Source of the DNA: DASUNQ01 sp044866775
GTDB taxonomy: Bacteria; Acidobacteriota; Thermoanaerobaculia; Multivoradales; UBA5704
Length of the DNA: 64,000 nucleotides
Direction: 5' to 3'
Assembly: GCA_044866775.1 (NCBI GenBank)
Contig: JBIOUG010000186.1
Coordinates: 9,375-73,374 of the forward strand
The position numbers and the translations under genes were made by a program. The notes under the pieces were generated by a model that had not been told where the DNA came from, did not search any database, and saw nothing but the letters and a program-made list of their open reading frames with translations. This document shows positions 1-6,734 of the stretch, piece after piece. Within the stretch, counting starts at the first letter, position 1. Each line of letters starts with the position of its first letter.

Positions 1-1023
1 GTCGAGCGCGGCGAGCGCCCGCGGCTCTGGGTCGTGGGTCTCGAGACGGCGACGCTCGACGCCGTGCTCCCCTTGGCCGCGCAGGGACGCCTGCCGTTCC
101 TCGCCAAGGTGGTGGAGGAAGGCGTCTACGGCCGCCTCGCCTCTTTCACTCCCCACCGGCCGGAGGCCCTCTGGACGACGCTCGCGACCGGCAAGCTCCC
201 GGCCCGCCACGGCGTCGTCGGCGACCGGCTCTACACCGCGCTCTTCCTCGGTCCTGGCCAGCAGTTGCGGCTGCTGCCGGCCGGGATCGGCTTCTCGGCC
301 TGGGGGGTGCGGGCCGAGCGTCACGAGCCGGCCGGCGCCCGGCGCGACGCCCTGACCCTCTGGGAGATCCTGCCGCGCCTCGGCGTCGCCGCGGCGCAGC
401 TCGGCTGGCCCGGAGCCGCCGCCGGCGCCGCCCCGCGCGCGCCCTTGCGCGAGGTGCTGGCGAACGACCTCCGCCGCGCCGCGGCCGCCGAGGCCCTCAT
501 CGCACGGCGCCCCGACCTCGAGGCGGAGTTCCTCGTGCTGCCGGGGCTCGGCGAGGTCTCGCGGCGCTGGTTCGGCGGCTGGGCGGCGGCGCGCGACGAG
601 GCAACCCCCGCCGGCGAGCACACGAGAGCCGAGGAGCGCGCGGCCGAGCTGATCGCCGCCTACTACGAGCAGCTCGACCGCCGCCTGGCGCGACTCTGGG
701 CCAGCTCCTCGGCCCCGCGCCTCCTGGCCGTGGTGTCGGCCTACGGCATCGAGCCGGCGGGAACTGTGCTGACCGGCGAGGCCCTCGGCGGCACCGCCGC
801 GGACTCACCCGACGGCCTGCTGATGCTCTACGGCGAGGGCGTACGACGGCACACCCTGCTGACCGGCGCCCGCCTGGTCGACGTCGCGCCGACGTTGCTC
901 TACGGCCTCGGCCTCCCGGTCGCGCGCGACCTCGACGGCCAAGTCCTCACCGAAGCCTTCGACCCCGCCCTGCTAGAGCGCCAGCCCCTCACCTTCCTCC
1001 CCTCCTACGAAGGGTTGCGCTAG
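1..1023 (+). CDS. Alkaline-phosphatase-superfamily hydrolase, 5' truncated by window edge
   Basis: The frame is open from base 1, so the true start lies outside the window; 340 residues are visible. The fold is that of type I phosphodiesterase/nucleotide pyrophosphatase-like enzymes: a first strand VVGLETATLD (residues 11-20), the nucleophile segment WTTLATGK (58-65) followed by HGV, and the family's closing segment VAPTLLYGLGLP near the C-terminus. Family members hydrolyse phosphodiester or phosphomonoester bonds with two metal ions. The usual first metal-binding Asp (GxD) is Glu15 here, which could alter or weaken metal binding. The substrate cannot be inferred; no pathway partner is visible in the window. 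Confidence 0.7.
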   Translation, partial: VERGERPRLWVVGLETATLDAVLPLAAQGRLPFLAKVVEEGVYGRLASFTPHRPEALWTTLATGKLPARHGVVGDRLYTALFLGPGQQLRLLPAGIGFSAWGVRAERHEPAGARRDALTLWEILPRLGVAAAQLGWPGAAAGAAPRAPLREVLANDLRRAAAAEALIARRPDLEAEFLVLPGLGEVSRRWFGGWAAARDEATPAGEHTRAEERAAELIAAYYEQLDRRLARLWASSSAPRLLAVVSAYGIEPAGTVLTGEALGGTAADSPDGLLMLYGEGVRRHTLLTGARLVDVAPTLLYGLGLPVARDLDGQVLTEAFDPALLERQPLTFLPSYEGLR

Positions 1024-1105
1024 CGAGGCTCTGCCGCAAACGGCGACGTGCCATGTAGGGGGCCCTCCCGGGCGGAGACCAGCGCGGGTGAAGGAATTCG
1101 GGCCG

Positions 1106-1193
1106 TCCTCCGAAAACGCCCGGCGCTACGCTCAGAGCCTGTGAGGAAATCCGGTACGTCCTCCCGAAAACGCCCGGGACGTAGCCCGGGCGC
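1106..1193. repeat. Pair of GAAAACGCCCGG repeat units with CCCGGG dyad
   Basis: The segment GAAAACGCCCGG occurs twice (near 1111 and 1166). The second copy continues into a dyad with arms CGCCCGGG and CCCGGGCG around ACGTAG, then CTAC. The same second-copy sequence recurs near 47706-47736 at the 3' end of another gene. It looks like a small dispersed palindromic repeat in the gap between the first gene and the bactofilin gene. Confidence 0.55.
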
Positions 1194-1248
1194 TACAGTA
1201 GGCGTTCGGGTGTAAGCAGACCACTAGTCTTCGTTCGACGTTGCGTTT

Positions 1249-1456
1249 CGAGTCATGCGGCCGCGTGGGGTGCCGGTCGGAGGGAGCGGAACCGGCGCGC
1301 GCCTCCTTCAGCCAGCAACACCGTTGTGATGCACTCCGCGTAGCGGAGTGCGAACCGCAGGTCTCCACCGCCTTGGAGCAGCACCGCGAAGCGGCGCGCC
1401 TGTGCAGCTCCCGGAGGACCGGCACCCCACGCGGCCACTGTCCGTCCCGCGCGGGT
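1249..1456 (-). repeat. Fold-back repeat family 1, copy A (208 bp)
   Basis: This is one of three copies of a 205-208 bp element (others at 4206-4410 and 10280-10485, in the opposite orientation). Its near-terminal inverted repeats are GTGGGGTGCCGGTC and GACCGGCACCCCAC, extended here to 20 bp, with an inner palindrome GCACTCCGC/GCGGAGTGC. The outer conserved ends read CCCGCGCGG and GCATGACTCG. It carries no convincing gene, and all copies lie between genes, like a MITE or a structured non-coding element. Confidence 0.75.
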
Positions 1457-1464
1457 GCTGCTGC

Positions 1465-1485
1465 CGTTGTTGTTGTTGTTGTTGT
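1465..1485. repeat. (GTT)n microsatellite next to bactofilin stop codon
   Basis: About six GTT triplets run directly up to the TAA stop of the minus-strand bactofilin gene. Such a simple repeat is unusual in this GC-rich DNA. It is outside the coding frame. Confidence 0.7.
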
Positions 1486-1881
1486 TTATCGGCCAGCGGG
1501 AACCAGCTTGGGCAGCGCCGGCGCGGCCGCGCCCGCCTCGCGTGACATCGAGCACCGCCCCTCGAAGACCGCACCGTCCTCGATCACCAGCGACGGCGTC
1601 TCGAGCTCGGCGTAGAGCTTGCCGCCCGGCGCGATCTGCACCCGCCGCGCCGCCTGGACCGCGCCGCGCACCGTGCCGATGACGAAGAGCGCCCCGACCT
1701 TGAGGTCCCCCTCGACCTCCCCCCCTTCGCCGACCACCAGATCGCCCTCCGAGCTGACCGTGCCGGTGAACTGCCCATCCACCCGGAACGAGGTCTCGAA
1801 CCGCAGCTCCCCCTGCGTCGAGCTGCCGCTGTCGAGGAAACCGTTGAGCGCGCTCTGCTTGCCTTCGGACTTGAATCTCAT
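1486..1881 (-). CDS. Bactofilin (polymer-forming cytoskeletal protein)
   Basis: 131 residues. The central region, roughly residues 20-110, is the bactofilin beta-helix with repeating short hydrophobic strands (RVDGQFTGTVSSEGDLVVGE, then VEGDLKVGALFVIGTVRGAV). Bactofilins polymerise without nucleotide and scaffold cell-shape, polar or chromosome-segregation proteins; in Myxococcus they organise ParABS components. Here the ATG overlaps the parB stop (ATGA), making it the last gene of rsmG-parA-parB-bactofilin, which supports a role in origin positioning. A GTT repeat abuts the stop codon. Start chosen because the overlap and the conserved N-terminal MRFKSE region fit. Confidence 0.88.
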   Translation of the reverse strand: MRFKSEGKQSALNGFLDSGSSTQGELRFETSFRVDGQFTGTVSSEGDLVVGEGGEVEGDLKVGALFVIGTVRGAVQAARRVQIAPGGKLYAELETPSLVIEDGAVFEGRCSMSREAGAAAPALPKLVPAGR

Positions 1882-2723
1882 CGCGAGTCCCCCTTCCCCA
1901 TCAGCAGCTCGTACAGCCGGATCAGCTCCTCTTCGGAGTGGAAGTGGATGCGCAGCGTCCCGCCCTCGCCTTGGCGCCGGATCTCCACCCGCGTCTGGAG
2001 ACGCCGCGTGAGCCGCTCCGCCGCCGCCTCGGCGTGCACCTCGGGCGCGGCGGCGCGGCGGGCGCCCGCCTCGGGCGCAGCCGCCAGCCGCTCGAGCTCG
2101 CGCGCCGAGAGGCCGAGCCGCGCGGCGCGCTCGGCGACCTCCACCTGCCGCTCGCGGCCGGCCAAGGCGAGGAGCGGCCGCGCCTGCCCGGCCGAGAGGC
2201 GCCCCTGGCGCAGCAGCTCCTGCACCTCCTCGGGAAGGCGGAGGAGGCGCAGGGCGTTGGCCACCGCCGAGCGGCTCTTCCCCACCCGCAGCGCGACGTC
2301 CTCCTGCGACAGCCCGAACCCCTCCTGGAGCGTGCGGTAGGCCTCGGCCTCCTCGATCGCGTTCAAGTCGGTGCGCTGCAGGTTCTCGACCAGCGCGAGC
2401 TCCAAAAGCTCGCGCTCGTCGCCCACCCCACGCACCACGACCGGCACCTCGTCGAGGCCCGCGCGCCGCGCCGCCCGCCACCGCCGCTCGCCGGCGACGA
2501 TCGTGTAAGTTCCGTCTTCAGAAGGAGTTACGACGAGAGGTTGGACCACGCCCTGGGCGCGGATCGAGGCCGCAAGCTCGTCGAGCGCCGGCTCGTCGAA
2601 GGCGGCGCGCGGCTGGCGCCGGTTCGGGCGCAGGCGGTCGAGCGGCACGCTGGTGACGGGCGCCGCCGGCTCTTCCTGCGGCGGCAACAGCGCGTCGAGG
2701 CCGCGCCCCAACCCCTTCCTCAC
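1878..2723 (-). CDS. parB: Chromosome partitioning protein ParB
   Basis: 281 residues from a GTG start that overlaps the parA stop (GTGA). ParB is a CTP-dependent DNA clamp that loads at parS and spreads. Visible parts: N-terminal Leu/Gly segment that stimulates ParA (VRKGLGRGLDALLP), the CTP-binding ParB/Srx fold with GERRWRA at 78-84, the ENLQR box, a helix-turn-helix (LSQEDVALRVGKSRSAVANA) for parS, and a C-terminal dimerisation domain. parS-like sites lie about 1.9 kb upstream at 4564-4630. It is translationally coupled to parA and the bactofilin gene. Confidence 0.95.
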   Translation of the reverse strand: MRKGLGRGLDALLPPQEEPAAPVTSVPLDRLRPNRRQPRAAFDEPALDELAASIRAQGVVQPLVVTPSEDGTYTIVAGERRWRAARRAGLDEVPVVVRGVGDERELLELALVENLQRTDLNAIEEAEAYRTLQEGFGLSQEDVALRVGKSRSAVANALRLLRLPEEVQELLRQGRLSAGQARPLLALAGRERQVEVAERAARLGLSARELERLAAAPEAGARRAAAPEVHAEAAAERLTRRLQTRVEIRRQGEGGTLRIHFHSEEELIRLYELLMGKGDSR

Positions 2724-3478
2724 GCCGCCCTCCGCAGGAACTCGCGCGCCAGCGCCAGGTAGGCCTCGGCGCCGCGCGACTTGATGTCGTAGTGAATGAT
2801 CGGCAGCCCGTGGCTCGGCGCCTCGGCCAGGCGCACGTTGCGCGGCACCACGGTCTCGTAGACGGTGTCGGCGAAGTGGCGGCGGATCTCCTCGGCCACA
2901 TCGCGCGAGAGGTTGGTACGGTCGTCGTACATGGTGAGCAGGATGCCGGCGATGGTGAGCCGGCGATTGAGCCCCCCCTGGATGCGGCGCACGGTGGTGA
3001 GGAGCTCGCTCACGCCTTCGAGCGCGAAGTACTCGCACTGGAGCGGCACCAGGACGGCGTCGGCGGCCGCGAGGGCGCTCACCGTGAGGTGGCCGAGCGA
3101 GGGGGGGCAGTCGAGGAGGATGGTGTCGTAGCGCTCGGTGACGGGGGCGAGGAGGTCGCGCAGGCGCCCTTCCCAGCCGCTCTCGCCGACGAACTCGACC
3201 TCGACGCCCACGAGGTCGCGGTGGGAGGGGACGAGATCGAGGTTGGGGAAGCCCGAGGGGCGGATGGCGGCGGCGAGGTCGACGTCGCCCGCGAGGGCGT
3301 CGTAGAGGTGGGGCGCCGGGTCACGGACGCCCAGGCCGCGGGTGGCGTTGCCCTGGGGGTCGCAGTCGACGAGGAGGATGCGGCGCTCGAGGGCGCCCAG
3401 GGCGGCGCCCAGGTTGATGGCGGTGGTGGTCTTGCCCACTCCCCCCTTCTGGTTGGCGATGGCGATGATGAGGGTCAT
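2720..3478 (-). CDS. parA: Chromosome partitioning ATPase ParA (Soj type)
   Basis: 252 residues. A deviant Walker A box KGGVGKTT sits at 11-18 with the signature Lys11, followed by the switch region VDCDPQGNATRG and the Walker B-like strand TILLDCPPSLG. ParA ATPases bind DNA as ATP dimers and are released by ParB, moving the origin region. Length and absence of an N-terminal HTH fit chromosomal Soj/ParA rather than plasmid ParA. The ATG overlaps the rsmG stop and the stop overlaps the parB GTG, so the operon is tightly coupled. Confidence 0.96.
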   Translation of the reverse strand: MTLIIAIANQKGGVGKTTTAINLGAALGALERRILLVDCDPQGNATRGLGVRDPAPHLYDALAGDVDLAAAIRPSGFPNLDLVPSHRDLVGVEVEFVGESGWEGRLRDLLAPVTERYDTILLDCPPSLGHLTVSALAAADAVLVPLQCEYFALEGVSELLTTVRRIQGGLNRRLTIAGILLTMYDDRTNLSRDVAEEIRRHFADTVYETVVPRNVRLAEAPSHGLPIIHYDIKSRGAEAYLALAREFLRRAA

Positions 3479-4182
3479 GGGGCTGGCCGTTCGCCGGCGG
3501 CGCCGGGCTGCTGAGCGACTGCCGCTGCCGGGGCGGCGGGGCGGAGCTCGAGGATGCGGCGCCGCTCGCTCCCCGGCAGCCTGATCTCGCGGGCGGGCCG
3601 CAGAGTGGGTGGCAGGGGCGGGTCGCCGCCGCCGAGCCAGAGGAGGATGCGTCCTTCCGGCTCGAGGCGGTGCGCGAGCGCCGCGAAGACTTCCGGCTCG
3701 AGCTTGAGGGCGCGAGCAGTGACCACTCTGATCGTCTCGGGAAGGCCCGCCGGCAGCGGAACGGCGACTCTAGCATTGAGGCACCGGCAGGGCAACGCGG
3801 CGCGGCGCGCGGCGGCCTCGAGGAAGGCCCACTTGCGCTCGCGGGCCTCGACCAGGGTGACGGCGAGGTCGGGGCGGGCGGCGGCGAGGACCAGGCCGGG
3901 GAAGCCGGCGCCGGAGCCGACGTCGACGACGGTGCCGGCGGGGGTGCCGGGTGCGATCGGGGGCAGAAGGGGCAGGGCGGCGAGGGACTCGCCGAAGTGA
4001 CGCTCCAGGATCTCGCGGGCGGTGCCGCGGCCGATGAGGTTCAGGTGCGAGCTCCAGCGCTGGAGCTCCTGATAGTGCCGGTACATCGCCTCGATGGCAG
4101 AGGGGGCAAGGGGCCCGGGGCAGAGGGCGACGAGGGCGTGGTCGAACTCTTCGCGGGGAACCGTGGGGAGCGGAACGGCCAC
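3475..4182 (-). CDS. rsmG: 16S rRNA (guanine527-N7)-methyltransferase RsmG
   Basis: 235 residues. RsmG uses SAM to methylate G527 of 16S rRNA. The SAM-binding loop VVDVGSGAGFPGL lies at 85-97, preceded by the family's HLNLIGRGTAREILERHFGES segment at roughly 46-66, and the VTARAL motif follows later. It heads the parA-parB-bactofilin operon in the classic origin arrangement; mnmE and mnmG, often found next to it, are not in this window. The C-terminal tail (PAAPAAAVAQQPGAAGE) is low complexity. Confidence 0.93.
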   Translation of the reverse strand: MAVPLPTVPREEFDHALVALCPGPLAPSAIEAMYRHYQELQRWSSHLNLIGRGTAREILERHFGESLAALPLLPPIAPGTPAGTVVDVGSGAGFPGLVLAAARPDLAVTLVEARERKWAFLEAAARRAALPCRCLNARVAVPLPAGLPETIRVVTARALKLEPEVFAALAHRLEPEGRILLWLGGGDPPLPPTLRPAREIRLPGSERRRILELRPAAPAAAVAQQPGAAGERPAP

Positions 4183-4205
4183 GGCTCATCGTAGCGCGGT
4201 GTTTA

Positions 4206-4410
4206 CCCGCGCGGGACCGATAGTGGACGCGTGGGGTGCCGGTCCTACGGTCGCTCCAAGTGGCGCCGCTTCGCGGTGCTGGTAGTAAGGGGTAGGAGGC
4301 CTGCGGTTCGCACTCCGCTACGCGGAGTGCGTCACAACGGTGTCGCCAGGCGAGGGGGCGCGCTCCGGTCGCTCCCTGCGGACCGGCACCCCACGCGTCC
4401 GCATGACTCG
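4206..4410 (+). repeat. Fold-back repeat family 1, copy B (205 bp)
   Basis: Same element as at 1249-1456 and 10280-10485, plus orientation. It has GTGGGGTGCCGGTCC near the left end, GGACCGGCACCCCAC near the right end, the inner palindrome GCACTCCGC/GCGGAGTGC, and conserved outer ends CCCGCGCGGG and GCATGACTCG. It lies just upstream of rsmG, so it may contribute to or insulate that operon's promoter. Confidence 0.75.
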
Positions 4411-4563
4411 GGGCGGCGTCGGCGACGTCGGGAGGCGGAGCGCGATCCAATGAGGGAGGTTCGCGGGCCGATGAGAAGTCTGTGTTCGGAGAAAGAGATT
4501 CTCGACTCGATCCAAGAAGGTTTCGGTCCTCGTGATCGGCACCGGAGCCCTTTGACGGGGACG

Positions 4564-4630
4564 TGTTTCACGTGATACCTGACGGTGAAACACGGGAGGG
4601 TTGTTCCACGTGACACCTGACGGTGAAACA
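4564..4630. promoter_or_regulatory. Two parS-like ParB-binding sites in a 29-bp repeat
   Basis: TGTTTCACGTGATACC (4564-4579) and TGTTCCACGTGACACC (4602-4617) each match the broadly conserved parS consensus TGTTNCACGTGAAACA at 14 of 16 positions, with the same two deviating positions. Each is followed by CTGACG and a complete half-site GTGAAACA, giving a 29-bp unit repeated at 38-bp spacing. The position next to rsmG-parA-parB is where parS sites normally cluster. The second unit overlaps the start of the following small gene. Confidence 0.7.
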
Positions 4631-4957
4631 ACAACGCTCTCCGACTTCGCCGCCGGTTTCTTCCTCGGCCTCCTCGTCGGCGAAGGCCATTTTGGCGGCG
4701 ACGGCCGGCAGCCGCAGATCACCCTCCGCATGCACACCGACCATGAGCAGCTCTTTCGCTGGCTGCAAGCCCACTTTCCCGGCGGCAAGCTCTACGGCCC
4801 CTACACCCACGGCGGCCGCAGCTACTACCAGTGGATGGCCCGCGGCGTGTATCTGAAGGAGACCATCCTCCCCCTCCTCGAGCAGCACCTCACTCCCACC
4901 GTCGACGCCAAGGCCTATGCGAGGTACCAGGAGATGAAACAGAGGTACCGGCTTTAG
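4610..4957 (+). CDS. Small LAGLIDADG-like protein
   Basis: 115 residues from a GTG start preceded by GGGAGGG at 9-bp spacing; an upstream in-frame TGA limits the frame. Near the N-terminus GFFLGLLVGEGHF (about residues 15-27) resembles a single LAGLIDADG helix, with the acidic residue expected at the active site, followed by QPQITLRMHTDHEQLFRWLQ as in homing-endonuclease domains. Single-motif proteins act as dimers. The start overlaps the second parS-like site, so ParB binding could repress it. It could also be a domesticated DNA-binding protein; no intron or intein host is evident. Confidence 0.6.
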   Translation: MTPDGETTTLSDFAAGFFLGLLVGEGHFGGDGRQPQITLRMHTDHEQLFRWLQAHFPGGKLYGPYTHGGRSYYQWMARGVYLKETILPLLEQHLTPTVDAKAYARYQEMKQRYRL

Positions 4958-5060
4958 CCTTCGCCTCAACTCCGAAAGAGCAGCAGCATCTAAACCTGCC
5001 GTGGCCTCACATCGGCGCTCTCGAGCCGCCATGAGTGATTCGGCACGGCGCTCAGGGCTC

Positions 5061-5330
5061 CATGAAGGTCCTGGGCGCCAGCTAAAGGTCCTGGAATTTC
5101 GCTAAGGGTCCTGCACGCCAGCTAAAGGTCCTGGAGATTCGCTAAAGGTCCTGCACGCCAGCTAGAGGTCCTAGAGTCTCCAGGACCTTCCTGTGGCTTC
5201 CAGGACCTTCATACGTTCTCCAGGACCTTCATGCGCTCTTCGGGACCTTCATGCGCTCTTCGGGACCCTCATGCGTTCCGCGGGACCTTGCCGAACACCG
5301 CAGGACCCTCCGGGTATCTCCAAGACCCGC
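5061..5330. repeat. 20-bp-phased AAGGTCCTG array with polarity switch
   Basis: Six copies of a core close to AAGGTCCTG start at 5065, 5085, 5105, 5125, 5145 and 5165. Eight copies of its complement CAGGACCTT start at 5181, 5201, 5221, 5241, 5261, 5281, 5301 and 5321. The spacing is exactly 20 bp and the two halves are symmetric about 5177. In the left half the intervening 11 bases alternate between two versions, giving a 40-bp dimer. A 20-bp period rules out coding constraint. It resembles an iteron or protein-binding array, or a large cruciform. Confidence 0.85.
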
Positions 5331-5376
5331 GAAGCGTCCCGGCCTACCAGGCGAAACGGCGCACGCCGGTCCCCGG

Positions 5377-5545
5377 GCCACCAGGCTCTCCTCCGCGCCG
5401 GGCGCTCCCGCCGCCGGCACCCGCAGCAGTCAACTAGAGATTGAGGCGAAGCCCGCGCGCGCTCTGCCAGCAACCCGCCCCTGTCCCAGCATCGCGAAGC
5501 GACCGGCGTAAACGGAGCGCCCGGCGCGGAGGAGAGCCTGGTGGC
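5377..5545. repeat. Fold-back element with 32-bp perfect inverted repeats
   Basis: Bases 5377-5408 (GCCACCAGGCTCTCCTCC...) are perfectly complementary to 5514-5545 (...GGAGGAGAGCCTGGTGGC), enclosing 105 bp without a gene. Outside the perfect arms, GCCGGT and ACCGGC extend the symmetry imperfectly. Together with the adjacent 20-bp array it fills the gap between the small LAGLIDADG-like gene and jag. Similar in size and layout to the element at 16930-17093. Confidence 0.75.
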
Positions 5546-5621
5546 CCCCACACCGGCACCCCTGGACGACACGCGGTTGGGCGGGGGGGCCGCCGCAGGA
5601 GTGGTCGGTGCAGCCGGCCGC

Positions 5622-6734
5622 CTACACCGGCCGGATGGTGATGCGCTTGAAGTAGCCCTCGCCCTCGCTCTCGGTCTCGACGGCCGGGTCGTCGGCGAGA
5701 GTCATGTGGACGATGCGCCGGTCGGCGGGGTTCATCGGCTCGAGCGTCCGCGGCCGCCCCCGCCTCCGCACCTCGTCGGCGACCTTCTGCGCCAGGCTCC
5801 GCAGGCGCTCCTCCCAGATCTCGTGGAAGTTGTCGCAGTCCACCCGGCAGGGCACCGGCTCGCCGGCCAGCGTGCGGATCAGGCGCGGGAGCAGGTGCTC
5901 GACCGCCCGCAGCAGCTCCCCTTCCTCGCTCGAGCAGAGCTCCGCGTCGTCGCCCGAGAGGTCGATCTCGAGCCGTCCCTCGCCCTGGTGGATCCGGAAC
6001 GAGAGATCGAGCCCGGTCACCTCCAGCAGGTGCCGCAGGCCGCGCTCGGCCGCTTCGGCGATCGGGCCGGTGGCCTCCGGGTAGCGCTCCGAGGGCCGCC
6101 GCGGCGTCTCCGGCAGCGTGATCAGCCCCTCCGCCTCGAGCTCGGCCGTCGTCCGCTCCGCCCGGCCGCCCCGCGGCCCGCCGGTGTGGAGCGGCTCGCC
6201 GCCGCGCGGCCGCACCGGCCCGGCATATCCCGGCCCTGCGCCGCCAGCCGCCGGCCAGGGCTGCCGCGGCTCCCGCGACTCCCCGGCGTCGCCTCGCCGC
6301 GGCCGGCGATCGAAACGCCGCTCGCCGCCCGGCCCCCCCGGCCCCGCGGAAGACCGGCCTCCGCGCACGCCGGGCTCTCGGCGCGGCCCCGGCGGTCCAC
6401 CCATCGCGCCGGCGCTCTGGCCTGTCGGGCCCTCGACCGCTCCTGCAACGCCCCTCGCCTCTCTCGGGCCCGCTCCGGCGTCCGCCACTTGCCCCGCGTC
6501 TTCCCGTGGCGGCCCTTCGAGGCCTTCAGCCCACGGCGCCTCCCCCGGCGCCCGGCGCGGGTTGTCCGGGTCGACCTCGATCACCACCCGGTGCCGGGAC
6601 TTGAGGAACCCGTGGCGCTTCTCGATCTGGGTGTAGGCGAGCGCTTCGGGCTCGAGGCCGTGGTGGCTGGCGGCGAGCATCAGCGCCTGCCGCAGGGTGT
6701 TGCCGGAGAAGAAACGTCGCTTGGGTTCGCTCAT
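5622..6734 (-). CDS. jag: RNA-binding protein Jag/KhpB
   Basis: 370 residues; the ATG overlaps the yidC stop (ATGA). Order of parts: a Jag N-terminal domain (about 8-55), a long Gly/Pro/Arg-rich disordered linker (about 60-235), then KH and R3H single-stranded nucleic-acid-binding domains at the C-terminus, ending in DRRIVHMTLADDPAVETES, the R3H region. Jag/KhpB proteins bind many transcripts and influence division and envelope synthesis. The linker is much longer than in Firmicute homologues. It is the last gene of rpmH-rnpA-yidD-yidC-jag. Confidence 0.92.
   Translation of the reverse strand: MSEPKRRFFSGNTLRQALMLAASHHGLEPEALAYTQIEKRHGFLKSRHRVVIEVDPDNPRRAPGEAPWAEGLEGPPREDAGQVADAGAGPREARGVAGAVEGPTGQSAGAMGGPPGPRREPGVRGGRSSAGPGGPGGERRFDRRPRRGDAGESREPRQPWPAAGGAGPGYAGPVRPRGGEPLHTGGPRGGRAERTTAELEAEGLITLPETPRRPSERYPEATGPIAEAAERGLRHLLEVTGLDLSFRIHQGEGRLEIDLSGDDAELCSSEEGELLRAVEHLLPRLIRTLAGEPVPCRVDCDNFHEIWEERLRSLAQKVADEVRRRGRPRTLEPMNPADRRIVHMTLADDPAVETESEGEGYFKRITIRPV

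Noticed and set aside
1249..1456. Short conserved protein shared by the three fold-back copies (AVRTPLRGVHHNGVA-like)
   Set aside because: The similarity follows from the palindromic DNA; frames differ in start and end and no ribosome-binding site is shared.
4450..4575. 41-codon plus-strand frame before the parS-like sites (MREVRGPMRSLCSEKEILDS start)
   Set aside because: No clear ribosome-binding site, codon use unlike neighbours, and its end is formed by the parS-like repeat; more likely chance.
5061..5330. CRISPR array
   Set aside because: The units are 20 bp, change polarity at the centre and have no constant repeat plus unique spacers; no cas gene is present.
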